Positions 1-9,034 of a stretch of DNA of 64,000 bases are shown here, piece by piece. This stretch comes from Flavivirga aquatica (GTDB taxonomy: Bacteria > Bacteroidota > Bacteroidia > Flavobacteriales > Flavobacteriaceae). Position 1 is the stretch's first letter, and each line of letters opens with the position of its first letter. A program made the position numbers and the translations under genes. The stretch lies in NCBI RefSeq assembly GCF_001747085.1, contig NZ_MDJD01000049.1, forward strand, positions 122,857 through 186,856, in the 5' to 3' direction. The notes beneath the pieces are model-generated. The model saw only the letters and a program-made list of their open reading frames with translations, did no database searches and had not been told where the DNA came from.

Positions 1-160
1 TTTTGATAATGATAATATTACTATAGATCATTCTTTTATTGATGATAATGGAGTTTCACAAGCTGTTATTATATTACCAAATAGTAAAAAATGGGCACAA
101 CCAATAGCTCAAAAGTATATCAACTTCAATCCAGAAATAAAGCAAAATCCAAGAGACTAA
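1..160 (+). CDS. C-terminal end of an unidentified protein (partial)
   Basis: An open frame enters from the left edge, with its first full codon at base 2, and closes with TAA at 158-160, giving 52 residues. It is too short for the ORF listing cut-off, but it runs cleanly to the edge and is followed 12 bases later by a same-strand lipoprotein gene. The visible tail is polar and rich in Asn, Asp, Lys and Ile, with a WAQPIAQKY stretch. It has no membrane segment and no sorting-domain signature that I recognise. I cannot assign a function. The close spacing suggests it shares a transcript with the next gene. Confidence 0.55.
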   Translation, partial: FDNDNITIDHSFIDDNGVSQAVIILPNSKKWAQPIAQKYINFNPEIKQNPRD

Positions 161-172
161 AAAATATAAAAG

Positions 173-1165
173 ATGAAAAAAATAATATATACTTTAAGTC
201 TTGTATTACTAATAGTTTTTAGTAATTCATGTGAAGATCAACATAATGAAGAGCCAACAATAATAACAACAGAGGATATAACCTTGGATGCACTATTAAG
301 ACCTCTTGATAGTCACATAGGTACTGTTTTAGGTTTATCAACTAATTCACAAGTAAAATTTTCAATAGTATCACAGAATGTTGAAGGTGCAGTAAAAATT
401 GATCAGCAAGGAAACATTATAGTAGATGATACATCTGCTTTCGATGCAGAAAGGGTGAACACAACAATTATAGTAAAAGTATTGGTGAGTGATAATAGTG
501 TAGAAGAAACATCTATTGTTACTATAAATTTAAAATATAGAGATACTGATGGAGATGGGGTTTTTGATTTTGAAGAAGTAGATAATAATACTGATTTAAA
601 TAACCCTTGTGATCCTGTTCAAGATAAAGAGTATACAGGATTTGATGTTACAAATAAAATTTGGTCAGTAGCAGATTGCGATGATGATGGTACAACCAAT
701 GGTGAAGAAGTTAATGATGGTACAAATCCATATGATCCATGTAATAATAATGTAGCTACCTCTATATGGGCTGGATCTGTAGAACTTACGTATTTTGGTT
801 CTACTAATACTGTTTCAACTACTGCTAGTTGTAGATCTTTAGGGATACAAGGCGATTGGTTTGATTTAAATTTTGGAGATTTTTCATTTTGTAATGCTTC
901 TCCTGAATTTGATGAAACTATATTATCTTTTGTTCCAGAATTTGAAGGCGCAAAAAAGGGAACTGTAGTTATAAATAATCAAATTTATTTGCCAACATGT
1001 GATAGTTTTAGTCTTATCCAAAGTACTTCTTTGGGTACTTATGATGAAGATACTAAAACGATTATATTTGAATTTGGTCAATATTTTGAAGGAGAAGACC
1101 CAAATGATCCAGATTTTTTTGGGTATAATTTTGATGGCGAAGTAATTATAAAAGCAATACCATAG
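173..1165 (+). CDS. Surface lipoprotein with cadherin-like and thrombospondin type 3 calcium-binding segments
   Basis: The 330-residue protein starts with a lipoprotein signal (hydrophobic core at about 5-17, Cys20 in FSNSC). The acidic residues after the cysteine resemble the lipoprotein export signal described in Bacteroidota, so outer-surface display is likely. Residues about 28-120 resemble a cadherin-like beta-sandwich. Two Asp-rich thrombospondin type 3-like segments follow (DTDGDGVFDFEE and DCDDDGTTNGEE, about 123-190), each with the alternating Asp/Asn pattern that binds calcium. The C-terminal third is Gly/Phe/Asp-rich and unassigned. The protein is probably structural or adhesive. 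No enzyme motif is visible and the partner is unknown. Confidence 0.8.
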   Translation: MKKIIYTLSLVLLIVFSNSCEDQHNEEPTIITTEDITLDALLRPLDSHIGTVLGLSTNSQVKFSIVSQNVEGAVKIDQQGNIIVDDTSAFDAERVNTTIIVKVLVSDNSVEETSIVTINLKYRDTDGDGVFDFEEVDNNTDLNNPCDPVQDKEYTGFDVTNKIWSVADCDDDGTTNGEEVNDGTNPYDPCNNNVATSIWAGSVELTYFGSTNTVSTTASCRSLGIQGDWFDLNFGDFSFCNASPEFDETILSFVPEFEGAKKGTVVINNQIYLPTCDSFSLIQSTSLGTYDEDTKTIIFEFGQYFEGEDPNDPDFFGYNFDGEVIIKAIP

Positions 1166-1272
1166 AAATTGGTTCATATAAAGAACTTTTAAAAGAACAG
1201 CTATGTTTCTTTTCTCCTTAAAGAGATATATGTTTAAGTTTTAATACTACTATAAAGCTGAACAAATTTGAG

Positions 1273-1336
1273 AATTGACCTAATATTTAACTAAAAAAGT
1301 TTTACCATAGACTCTACAGAAAATATTAGGTCAATT
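1273..1336. repeat. Perfect 16-bp inverted repeat at the 5' end of the sigma factor gene
   Basis: Bases 1273-1288 (AATTGACCTAATATTT) are the exact reverse complement of 1321-1336, with a 32-base spacer. The right arm lies inside the open frame that continues upstream of the annotated sigma-factor start. The arms contain no T-run expected of an ordinary terminator. It could be a regulatory hairpin, a binding site for a dimeric regulator, or the scar of a small rearrangement that removed the normal start. Confidence 0.75.
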
Positions 1337-1363
1337 TTTAATAAATACTATAAAGGATTAGTT

Positions 1364-1804
1364 GTGTTTGCTAATACTTTTTTAATAGATATAGACGAAT
1401 GTGAGGACATCGTTCAAAATACATTTCTACAATTATGGGAATCTAAATTAGTTTTTCCAAAAGAGATCGCTTTAAAATCTTATCTCTACATTACGGTAAA
1501 AAACAAATGCCTCAATAAAATTAAGCATTATAAGGTTAAAGAAAACTATCAACTTCAAAACAAAAAAAGGAAAGAAGATAGTGTTTTAATGGAAGAAGGT
1601 ATAATTATTCAAGAAAGTGCTAAATTACTCCATGAAGCAATTACTTTTTTAAGTCCTCGTAAAAAAGAAATAATCGATTTAGCTCTAAAGGGATTATCTA
1701 ATAAAACCATAAGTGAACGGTTAAGTATTAAAATAGACACTGTAAAGTCGCTAAAAACTAAAGCTTATAAATTTTTAAAAGCCTATTTAGAGAAAAGAGA
1801 TTAG
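1364..1804 (+). CDS. ECF-type RNA polymerase sigma-70 factor with an uncertain or damaged N-terminus
   Basis: Sigma region 2 is clear (DECEDIVQNTFLQLWESK), as is a C-terminal region 4 with a LuxR-like helix-turn-helix (LSPRKKEIIDLALKGLSNKTISERLSIKIDTVK, split here by family knowledge into a two-helix reader). The listed start is GTG at 1364, but the same frame is open back to 1295, just after TAA at 1292-1294. The extra codons encode a plausible region 2.1 (IRSIFNKYYKGLVVF), so GTG would cut a conserved helix. No ATG, GTG or TTG lies in the upstream part, so the gene either uses a rare start such as ATA at 1307 or has lost its first 20 or so residues. No anti-sigma gene follows. Confidence 0.75.
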   Translation: MFANTFLIDIDECEDIVQNTFLQLWESKLVFPKEIALKSYLYITVKNKCLNKIKHYKVKENYQLQNKKRKEDSVLMEEGIIIQESAKLLHEAITFLSPRKKEIIDLALKGLSNKTISERLSIKIDTVKSLKTKAYKFLKAYLEKRD

Positions 1805-1964
1805 CTATACTCTAGCTTAATTACTCTAATAGGAAGATCAAAAATAGTAAGTTGCTATAGTCATAGTAGTTTCATTAAGTATATTGATTTTGCTTATAAA
1901 ACCTTATTTATATTATGGCATTTATTTTGCAAGAGCTATATTTATGGGCTTCAAATTACTTAAC

Positions 1965-2474
1965 ATGAAATTATTTAAAAATACTTTTACGCTACTAATA
2001 CTGTTTTTAGGAATGCTTAGTTTTTCAAAATGTGCAAGTACCCAAAAATTAGAAAAAAAACTCCCTATTTCTATAGGTGATGTTTATTACGAACATTGGG
2101 TTGCTGGTATTAAAGGAGGTGGCTCTGGATTTAATGTTTTTATTCCTGTTACTAATAATACAGAATCTTTTATTTTAGATAGTGTGTATTTTAAAGGAAG
2201 AAGAGCTAAATTAGAATATAAAAATAAGTCGACTTTTATTGGACGTTTTAAAACTAAAGCAAATCAAAAACAAGATTATGTAATGAGTAGTGACTCTAAT
2301 GAGGAATATGGAAATACGGTCTATGATTTGCCTAAAAAGATACCTTTTGCATTAAAAGAAGATGAGTGTATTGTAAGTTATAAAGAAAATAAAACAACCA
2401 AATACTATAAGATTTCTAATATTATTAAAAAAGAGTCACAATCCTATCCTACAGAGCTACGTAAGAGGCAATAA
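1965..2474 (+). CDS. Small putative lipoprotein of unknown function
   Basis: The longest frame opens at 1884, but the ATG at 1965 gives a proper signal peptide (MKLFKNTF then a leucine-rich core) ending in a lipobox-like FSKC at residues 20-23. I therefore prefer 1965, giving 169 residues. The mature part is predicted to be mostly beta, with a Gly-rich GIKGGGSGF and a pattern of short strands (VYFKGRRAKLEYKNKS) reminiscent of small flavobacterial periplasmic lipoproteins. No catalytic motif is visible. The following flippase gene starts 37 bases downstream on the same strand. Confidence 0.65.
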   Translation: MKLFKNTFTLLILFLGMLSFSKCASTQKLEKKLPISIGDVYYEHWVAGIKGGGSGFNVFIPVTNNTESFILDSVYFKGRRAKLEYKNKSTFIGRFKTKANQKQDYVMSSDSNEEYGNTVYDLPKKIPFALKEDECIVSYKENKTTKYYKISNIIKKESQSYPTELRKRQ

Positions 2475-2511
2475 CTTATCTTTGTTTAATATTTTCTAAA
2501 AAAAACAATCG

Positions 2512-3939
2512 TTGGGCGTATTAAAAAAGTTTTTTAAAGACACCATTATTTATGGTTTGGCAATTGTTTTGCCTCGCCTTATAAATTTTCTATTAGTACG
2601 TTTACATACAGATATTCTTCCTAACGAAGGGTATTCAGAGAATACAGAGTTCTATATCGTAGCTGCATTTTTTAATGTGATACTTACATACGGTATGGAA
2701 ACCGCTTTTTTTAGGTTTTTTAGTAAGAATAAAGAGAAAAATAAAGTATTATCAACAGCTATTATTTCAATTGTTTCTAGTACAGTTATATTAGCATTGG
2801 GCTTGTTTATATTTAGAGAATCAATTTCTCATATACTTCATGTAAATATTGAATTTTACAATTTATTAGTTGCAATTACTGTAATAGATACGCTAATAGT
2901 TATTCCATTCGCTTATTTAAGAGTCACAGGAAGACCAATTAGATTTGCCTCAATAAAACTTATTAATGTTCTTATTATAGTTGTATTAAATATCTTATTT
3001 CTATCTAATACATATGGGGTAGAGAGCTTACAAAACTTATTTAAAGTAGATAATAAAGTTGAATATATATTTATAGCCAATCTTATAGCGAGCACTGCTG
3101 TTTTATTGTTTGTATCTCCATACTTCTTTAAAAATAAGCTAGTATTCGATTTTAAAGTATTAAAGCAACTACTTAATTATGGTTGGCCAATAATGATTGC
3201 AGGATTAGCTTTTGTAATTAATGAAAATTTAGACAAATGGTTATTACCTCAAATGTTAGATAAAAATATTAATGGTGCTTATAGTGCTTGTTATAAACTG
3301 GCAGTGTTTATGACACTTTTTATTCAAGCGTTTAGAATGGGAGCAGAGCCCTTTTTCTTTAACCATTCAAAAGAAGAAAACGCTAAAAAAACTTATGCTA
3401 TTATTCTTAAATATTTTACCATTATTGGAACATTAGGATTATTAATAATAACAGTTTATATCGATTGGTTGCAACCAATTTTTATTAAAAAAGAAAGCTA
3501 CTTAATAGCGCTAGATATTGTTCCCATAGTTTTATTAGCTAATCTTTGCTTAGGTATTTACCATAATCTATCCATATGGTATAAGCTTACAGATAAAACA
3601 CGTTATGGTATGTATATTTCCATTGTTGGAGCAATTATAACCATACTATTTAATATAATATATATTCCTATATTAAGTTTTATGGCTTGTGCTTACGCTA
3701 CACTTTTAGCTTATGGTATAATGATGATCCTTTCTTATTCTATAGGAAAAAAACATTATAAAGTACCTTATGCTATAGGAAGAATAGGGTTTTATTTAGC
3801 GTTTAGTATAGTACTATCTTTTTCAAGTTATTATTATTTCGAAAGAAATATTCTTATAGGAAGTGTATTTTTGTGTTTATTTATAGGAACTATAGTGTTT
3901 TTAGAAAAAAGAGAATTAAAGCAATTATTAAAAAGGTAG
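2512..3939 (+). CDS. Polysaccharide flippase of the Wzx/MATE-like PST family
   Basis: This 475-residue integral membrane protein has about 12-14 hydrophobic helices. It begins with the amphipathic Lys/Phe-rich segment ([19 protein letters not shown]) typical of oligosaccharide flippases. The family moves lipid-linked glycans across the inner membrane for lipopolysaccharide or capsule assembly. The start is TTG at 2512. It is preferred because it restores the conserved N-terminal helix and no ATG lies near. The dUTPase gene begins one base after its stop, and a sugar nucleotidylyltransferase follows, which agrees with an envelope-glycan role. The exact substrate cannot be read from the sequence. 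Confidence 0.85.
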   Translation: MGVLKKFFKDTIIYGLAIVLPRLINFLLVRLHTDILPNEGYSENTEFYIVAAFFNVILTYGMETAFFRFFSKNKEKNKVLSTAIISIVSSTVILALGLFIFRESISHILHVNIEFYNLLVAITVIDTLIVIPFAYLRVTGRPIRFASIKLINVLIIVVLNILFLSNTYGVESLQNLFKVDNKVEYIFIANLIASTAVLLFVSPYFFKNKLVFDFKVLKQLLNYGWPIMIAGLAFVINENLDKWLLPQMLDKNINGAYSACYKLAVFMTLFIQAFRMGAEPFFFNHSKEENAKKTYAIILKYFTIIGTLGLLIITVYIDWLQPIFIKKESYLIALDIVPIVLLANLCLGIYHNLSIWYKLTDKTRYGMYISIVGAIITILFNIIYIPILSFMACAYATLLAYGIMMILSYSIGKKHYKVPYAIGRIGFYLAFSIVLSFSSYYYFERNILIGSVFLCLFIGTIVFLEKRELKQLLKR

Positions 3940-3940
3940 T

Positions 3941-4375
3941 ATGCAAATTAAAATAATTAATAAATCCAATCATGAATTACCAGACTATGAAACCATAGCG
4001 TCTGCAGGAATGGATTTACGAGCAAATATATTAGAATCAATCACGTTAAAACCTTTAGAAAGAACTATAGTTAAAACAGGTTTGTTTATAGAATTACCTA
4101 TTGGTTTTGAAGCACAAGTACGTCCAAGAAGTGGATTAGCAGCAAAAAAAGGAATTACCGTTTTAAATGCTCCAGGAACAGTTGATGCAGATTATAGAGG
4201 AGAAATAGGAGTTATTTTAGTAAACCTTTCAAATGAAGAATTTATTATTGAAAACGGAGAGCGCATTGCGCAATTAGTTATAGCAAAACATGAGCGTGCC
4301 GAATGGGTTAAAGTAGAACAACTTTCTGAAACCTCTAGAGGGGAAGGTGGTTTTGGTAGTACAGGGACTAAATAA
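3941..4375 (+). CDS. dut: dUTP diphosphatase
   Basis: Converts dUTP to dUMP and pyrophosphate, keeping uracil out of DNA and supplying dUMP for dTTP synthesis. All five trimeric dUTPase motifs are present in 144 residues: AGMDLRA (22-28), RPRSGLA (61-67), [10 protein letters not shown] (79-88, with the catalytic Asp), GERIAQLVI (106-114) and the C-terminal Gly-rich lid [10 protein letters not shown] (133-142). The length is normal for the family. It starts one base after the flippase stop, so the two are probably cotranscribed and may be translationally coupled. Confidence 0.97.
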   Translation: MQIKIINKSNHELPDYETIASAGMDLRANILESITLKPLERTIVKTGLFIELPIGFEAQVRPRSGLAAKKGITVLNAPGTVDADYRGEIGVILVNLSNEEFIIENGERIAQLVIAKHERAEWVKVEQLSETSRGEGGFGSTGTK

Positions 4376-4459
4376 AAAGTCTCTTTAATTCCTTATTAGG
4401 GAAAATGCACAGGAATAAAAAATTAAAATAAAGTTTAACATAACAATTTCTCTCTTTTT

Positions 4460-4465
4460 GGGAGG
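4460..4465 (+). promoter_or_regulatory. Shine-Dalgarno-like GGGAGG before the nucleotidylyltransferase
   Basis: GGGAGG lies 11 bases upstream of the ATG at 4477. Strong matches to the anti-Shine-Dalgarno sequence are uncommon in Bacteroidota, so this one stands out. It could equally be chance in a 101-base intergenic gap. Confidence 0.3.
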
Positions 4466-4476
4466 TTAATAGGAAT

Positions 4477-5496
4477 ATGAAAATAATAGTACCAATGGCG
4501 GGACGAGGTTCTCGTTTACGTCCACACAGTTTAACAGTTCCAAAACCATTAATTCCGGTTGCTGGACAACCAATAGTTCATAGGCTAGTAAAAGATATAG
4601 CTAAAGTATTAAATCAGCCAATTGAAGAAATCGCTTTTGTACTTGGAGACCCTGCTTGGTTTGGTGACGATGTCGTTAGTAGTTTAGAAGATTTAGCAAA
4701 AAGCTTAGGGGCAAAAGCATCTATTTATCGTCAAGACCAACCCTTAGGAACTGGTCATGCTATTATGTGTGCAAAACCATCGCTTTCTGGCCCTGCAGTT
4801 ATAGCTTATGCAGATACATTAATTAAAGCAGAATTTGATTTAGATTCTACTGTAGATAGTGTTATTTGGACTAAAAAAGTTGAGAATCCAGAAGCTTATG
4901 GTGTAGTTAAGTTAAACGAAAACCAAGAGATTGTTGAGTTGGTTGAAAAACCAGAAGCTTTTGTGAGCGATCAAGCGGTAATAGGTATTTATTACTTTAA
5001 AGATGTAGCAGTTTTAAAAGGAAAGTTACAGGAAATACTTGATGAAAACATTATGAATGGTGGAGAATACCAGATTAACGACGGTATTAAACGTATGATG
5101 GCAGAAGGAAAAGTATTTAAAACAGGAACTGTAGACGAATGGATGGATTGTGGAAACAAAGCCATAACCATAGAAACAAATCAAAGAATGCTAGGCTTTT
5201 TAAAAACAGATGCTAAAGAACAATTGGTTGCAGATTCAGTAAAGTTAGATAATTCGAAAATTATTGAACCTTGTTTTATTGGTGAAAATGTAATACTTAA
5301 AGACACCACTATTGGTCCTTATGTATCTATTGGGGATAATAGTGTGGTAGAGAACTCAATCGTTAAAAATAGTTTAATTCAGACCTCTACAACCATTAAA
5401 AATGCTAATTTAGATAATGCCATGATTGGTAATCATGTTAAATATGATGGGAAATTTACAAGTATAAGTATTGGTGATTATTCTGTATTAGAATAA
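4477..5496 (+). CDS. Sugar-1-phosphate nucleotidylyltransferase with left-handed beta-helix tail
   Basis: The N-terminal domain (about 1-240) has the nucleotidyl transferase signature GRGSRLRPHSLTVPKPL (9-25) and a later MNGGEYQINDGI segment typical of glucose-1-phosphate thymidylyl- or uridylyltransferase-like enzymes. The last 80 or so residues carry hexapeptide repeats (IGENVI, IGPYVS, IGDNSV) that form a left-handed parallel beta-helix. The enzyme should couple a sugar-1-phosphate to an NTP for glycan synthesis. Sugar and base specificity (GlmU-, RmlA- or ManC-like) cannot be settled by eye. It stands downstream of the flippase and dut. Confidence 0.85.
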   Translation: MKIIVPMAGRGSRLRPHSLTVPKPLIPVAGQPIVHRLVKDIAKVLNQPIEEIAFVLGDPAWFGDDVVSSLEDLAKSLGAKASIYRQDQPLGTGHAIMCAKPSLSGPAVIAYADTLIKAEFDLDSTVDSVIWTKKVENPEAYGVVKLNENQEIVELVEKPEAFVSDQAVIGIYYFKDVAVLKGKLQEILDENIMNGGEYQINDGIKRMMAEGKVFKTGTVDEWMDCGNKAITIETNQRMLGFLKTDAKEQLVADSVKLDNSKIIEPCFIGENVILKDTTIGPYVSIGDNSVVENSIVKNSLIQTSTTIKNANLDNAMIGNHVKYDGKFTSISIGDYSVLE

Positions 5497-5573
5497 TATT
5501 CTTGTATTTCAGTTATACTATTAAATTATTTTAGAATAGCTTTAATGCAACAACTTGTGATATTACTTAATTT

Positions 5574-6932
5574 ATGAAATATAAAAATTACATTCTTTTT
5601 CTTTTTCTCGGATTATTATTAATTCCGCAGATAAATTATGCTCAAGATGTTAATAAAATACCTGATGATGATTTAGGAGATAATGAAGATGAATTTCAAG
5701 AGTATTTTTACGAAGCATTAAAGCAAAAGGGGATTGAGAATTATGATAGAGCTGTTGAGGCACTTTTAAAATGTATAAAATTAGACGGTTCTTTACCTGT
5801 TTTATATTTTGAATTAGGTAAAAGTTATAATAAGCTTAAAAACTATGGAGAAGCTGAAGCAGCACTTAAAAAAGCAGTTAATAAGTCACCTAGTAATGAA
5901 TGGTTCTTAGATGAGCTTTATGGGTTTTACACAGAACAAAAAGATTACGATAAAGCCTTAAAAACGGTTAAGCAATTAGTTAAGTATCACCCAGATTATA
6001 AGGAGGATTTAGCATCGCTTTATTTTAGAATAAAAAAATATGATGATGCGTTGCGGCTTTTAGATGAATTAGATGCTGATTATGGTATTTCTGTTGCTCG
6101 TGATGTTATGCGAAATAGGATTTATAATAGCACAGGACGTAAAAAAGATCAAATTAAAAATTTAGAGTCACGTATTGAAAATAATCCAGACAAAGAATCG
6201 AATTATTTGACACTTATATTTCGTTATAGTGAAAACAACCAAAAAGAAAAAGCTTTTAAAACAGCTAAAAAGCTATTGAAAAATAATCCTAATTCGCAAT
6301 TAGTACATTTAGCTTTATACAAATTTTATTTGGATGATAATATGGCAGAAAAAGCTATAGAATCCATGAAGATTGTGGTTAAAAGTACCGTGATTAAGCC
6401 AAAATCAAAATTTAAAGTATTAACAGATTTTGTGAAATTTGTTAAAGAAAATCCAAAATACGAAGCAGATCTGGTTGAGGTTACGACTATAGTTGGTGAA
6501 TCAAATAATAGTAAAACACTTTTAGAATTAGGACAATATTATTTAACAAGAAAAAATAAAGAAAAAGCTTTAGAGTATTTTGAAGCAGCGTTAAAATTAG
6601 AATCCAATAATTTTAAAGTTTTGCAAAATGTATTGCTGCTGTATATAGATTTAGAGAAGTATAATTTAGCAGAAAAAAAGAGTAGCGAGCTTTTAGAACA
6701 GTATCCAGCGCAACCTTTATTGTATTTAATAAATGGAGTAGCCTTAAATAAATTAAACAAACCTAAACAAGCTGTTGAGGTTTTAGATACAGGTTTAGAT
6801 TATGTTATTGATGATAACAAAATGCAAATTGATTTTTATAACGAATTAAGTAAAGGCTATGTGTTGCTTAATAATACTATAAAAGCTAAAACGTTTAGTG
6901 ATAAAGCAAAACAAATAGAAAGTACAAAATAA
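5574..6932 (+). CDS. Exported tetratricopeptide repeat protein
   Basis: Begins with a signal peptide (MKYKNYILFLFLGLLLIPQINYAQ) and then consists almost wholly of TPR helix pairs across 452 residues. Recognisable repeat cores are GIENYDRAVEALLKCIKLDG, LPVLYFELGKSYNKL, KNYGEAEAALKKAV and KNKEKALEYFEAALKLES. TPR arrays are protein-binding scaffolds, so a periplasmic assembly role is likely. The TAA overlaps the ATG of the next gene by one base, placing it in a translationally coupled trio with a DUF4292 lipoprotein and an EnvC-like protein. This hints at a shared role in cell-wall or envelope maintenance. Confidence 0.85.
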   Translation: MKYKNYILFLFLGLLLIPQINYAQDVNKIPDDDLGDNEDEFQEYFYEALKQKGIENYDRAVEALLKCIKLDGSLPVLYFELGKSYNKLKNYGEAEAALKKAVNKSPSNEWFLDELYGFYTEQKDYDKALKTVKQLVKYHPDYKEDLASLYFRIKKYDDALRLLDELDADYGISVARDVMRNRIYNSTGRKKDQIKNLESRIENNPDKESNYLTLIFRYSENNQKEKAFKTAKKLLKNNPNSQLVHLALYKFYLDDNMAEKAIESMKIVVKSTVIKPKSKFKVLTDFVKFVKENPKYEADLVEVTTIVGESNNSKTLLELGQYYLTRKNKEKALEYFEAALKLESNNFKVLQNVLLLYIDLEKYNLAEKKSSELLEQYPAQPLLYLINGVALNKLNKPKQAVEVLDTGLDYVIDDNKMQIDFYNELSKGYVLLNNTIKAKTFSDKAKQIESTK

Positions 6933-7702
6933 TGAATAAATACGCTTTACTTATTTCAATTTTATTAACGTCGTTAGTATATAATTGTAAATCGTCAAAA
7001 ACAATTAGTGATTCAGGTGAAGTTAATTACAAGTTGTCTACGAAGCAATTAATAAAAGAAAATGCAAAACAAACTCCAGATTTTAAGACCCTTCAATGTA
7101 AGCTTAAAATAACGTATTCTCAAAAAGATAAATCGCAGACGCATTCTGTGAACTTTAGAGTCAAGAAAGATGAGGCATTATGGATTAATGCTACTTTTTC
7201 TATTATTAGAGCTTTGGCTACGCCAGAAAAAGTGAGTTTTTATAATAAGTTAGATAATACTTATTTTGATGGAGATTATAAATATTTAAGTGATTTGTTA
7301 GGAACGGAATTAGACTTTCAAAAAGTTCAGAATTTATTACTTGGAGAAGCTTTGTTTAGCTTAAAAGAGGGGAATTATAAAGGCGGTTTTAATGACGGCT
7401 CTTATGTGGTTCAACCTAAAAAACAACGTGAGCTTTTTGAAATATTCTTTTTATTGGATCCATCGTTTTTTAAAGTGAAATCACAACAAATATCGCAACC
7501 TAAAGAATTTAGGCACTTGCAAATTGATTATATGTCTCATCAAGAAATTGAAAAGCAATTGTTTCCTGAGCGTATAAAAGTAATAGCAGTTGAGGCAGAA
7601 GAAGAAGTAATAATAGGATTAGAGTTTAAAGGGCTTTCTTTAAATGAAGATTTAAGGTTTCCGTTTAAAATACCTTCTGGATTTAAAGAAATAAAACTTT
7701 AA
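6932..7702 (+). CDS. DUF4292 lipoprotein
   Basis: A 256-residue protein with a lipoprotein signal (MNKYALLISILLTSLVYNC, lipobox Cys19). The mature part matches the general pattern of DUF4292: an early LQCKLKITYSQ strand, LWINATFSIIRALATPEKVSFY, then a beta-rich half ending in FPFKIPSGFKEI. The fold resembles LolA/LolB-type half-barrels that carry lipids or lipoproteins, but that is an inference. It overlaps the upstream TPR gene and the downstream M23 gene by one base each, so the three proteins are probably made in fixed proportion. Confidence 0.8.
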   Translation: MNKYALLISILLTSLVYNCKSSKTISDSGEVNYKLSTKQLIKENAKQTPDFKTLQCKLKITYSQKDKSQTHSVNFRVKKDEALWINATFSIIRALATPEKVSFYNKLDNTYFDGDYKYLSDLLGTELDFQKVQNLLLGEALFSLKEGNYKGGFNDGSYVVQPKKQRELFEIFFLLDPSFFKVKSQQISQPKEFRHLQIDYMSHQEIEKQLFPERIKVIAVEAEEEVIIGLEFKGLSLNEDLRFPFKIPSGFKEIKL

Positions 7703-8934
7703 TGGCGGTTGTTAGTAAATACACATATAAAATAGCATTACTATTTGTTTTTTTGTTATGTAACACTTTAGCTTTTTCGCAAAATAATAAGCAAAAAGAG
7801 TTAGAAACACGTCGGCAAGAGTTGCGTAGAGAAATTCAGAAAATTAATGAATTACGTGTTGAAAATAAATCAAAAGAAAAATCTCAACTTTCTTTAATTG
7901 AGGACTTCAATTATAAAATAAGTGTTTTATCTAATTTAATTAAAGTTACAAATCAGCAAGCTAATTTGTTAACGCGAGAAATAAACTCAAATCAAAAGAA
8001 AATAACAGTACTTAGAGACGAATTAAAGGCGTTAAAGGAAGATTATGCTGCAATGGTAGTAAAGTCTTATAAAAGTAAAAATAAGCAGAGTAAAATCATG
8101 TTTTTATTGTCTTCAGACAATTTTAAGCAGGCTTATAAACGATTGCAGTATATTAAGCAGTATTCAGATCATCAAAAACAACAAGGTGAGACTATAAAGG
8201 AAAAAACTGTTGAATTACAAGGTGTTAATAAAAACTTGTTGAAACAACAAGAGGTTAAGAAAAAATTAGTTGCAGATAATAGGCAAGTTCAAAAAACATT
8301 AGAAGTAGAGCGTAAGCAGCATGAAGTTGTAATGAAAAGAATTAAAAAAAACTTGTCATTATACGTTTCTCAAATAAAGAAAAAGCAAAGGGAAGCTGAT
8401 AGAATTGATGCAGAGATTAACCGTATTATTCGAGCAGCGATTGCTAAATCGAATAAAAAGAAAGGTAAATCGGCAGGTTCAAAAACATTTGCTTTAACAG
8501 CTGAAGAAAAAGTATTAGCTTCTAATTTTACTGCTAATAAAGGTAAATTACCTTGGCCTGTAGAAAAAGGAAGTGTTAGACTGCGTTATGGAACACAACC
8601 ACACCCTATTGATAAATCGTTAACCATAAAAAGTAATGGTGTTCGTATTGCTACCGAAAAAGGGGCTCAAGTTAGAGCTGTTTTTAATGGTGAAGTAAGT
8701 GAGATACTTAGAATGAGAAATGTAAATCCTATAGTCATGATTCGTCATGGAAATTATTTGACACTATACAGAAACCTGTCTAAAGTTTATGTGAAAAAAG
8801 GGGATAAGGTAAAAACAAAACAAGCTATAGGAGAGGTTTTTACAAATCCTAATAATGGTGAAACTATACTAAGGTTTACCATCTCTAAAGGGGCTAGTAC
8901 AGTAAATCCTGCAAGTTGGATTTATAAGATGTAA
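7702..8934 (+). CDS. EnvC-like murein hydrolase activator (coiled coil plus degenerate M23/LytM domain)
   Basis: After a signal peptide (cleavage after CNTLAFSQ, about residue 27), a long Lys/Glu/Gln-rich coiled coil runs to about residue 260. A LytM/M23 domain fills the C-terminal 120 residues. The active-site pattern is altered: RHGNYLTLYRNL has Asn where catalytic M23 enzymes have the second His of HxH, and the first ligand motif is also changed. It is therefore probably a non-catalytic activator of amidases during cell separation, as in EnvC. It is the last gene of the overlapping trio. The family assignment is firm; the loss of catalysis is inferred from residues. Confidence 0.88.
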   Translation: MAVVSKYTYKIALLFVFLLCNTLAFSQNNKQKELETRRQELRREIQKINELRVENKSKEKSQLSLIEDFNYKISVLSNLIKVTNQQANLLTREINSNQKKITVLRDELKALKEDYAAMVVKSYKSKNKQSKIMFLLSSDNFKQAYKRLQYIKQYSDHQKQQGETIKEKTVELQGVNKNLLKQQEVKKKLVADNRQVQKTLEVERKQHEVVMKRIKKNLSLYVSQIKKKQREADRIDAEINRIIRAAIAKSNKKKGKSAGSKTFALTAEEKVLASNFTANKGKLPWPVEKGSVRLRYGTQPHPIDKSLTIKSNGVRIATEKGAQVRAVFNGEVSEILRMRNVNPIVMIRHGNYLTLYRNLSKVYVKKGDKVKTKQAIGEVFTNPNNGETILRFTISKGASTVNPASWIYKM

Positions 8935-9034
8935 CAATCCCTAGCTTTCGAGAATGTTCTTTTTGGATTTGTTTTTTATAAATTTAAGAAAGAGAAAGGA
9001 AATAAAGTAAACTATAACGAGAATCTCATTATTC

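Noticed and set aside
1884..1964. Upstream extension of the small lipoprotein frame
   Set aside because: It would bury the signal peptide inside the protein; the ATG at 1965 gives a normal signal.
8935..9034. Possible regulatory stretch after the EnvC-like gene
   Set aside because: It contains a few AGAATC-like words but no strong stem, T-run or promoter box, so I do not call a feature.
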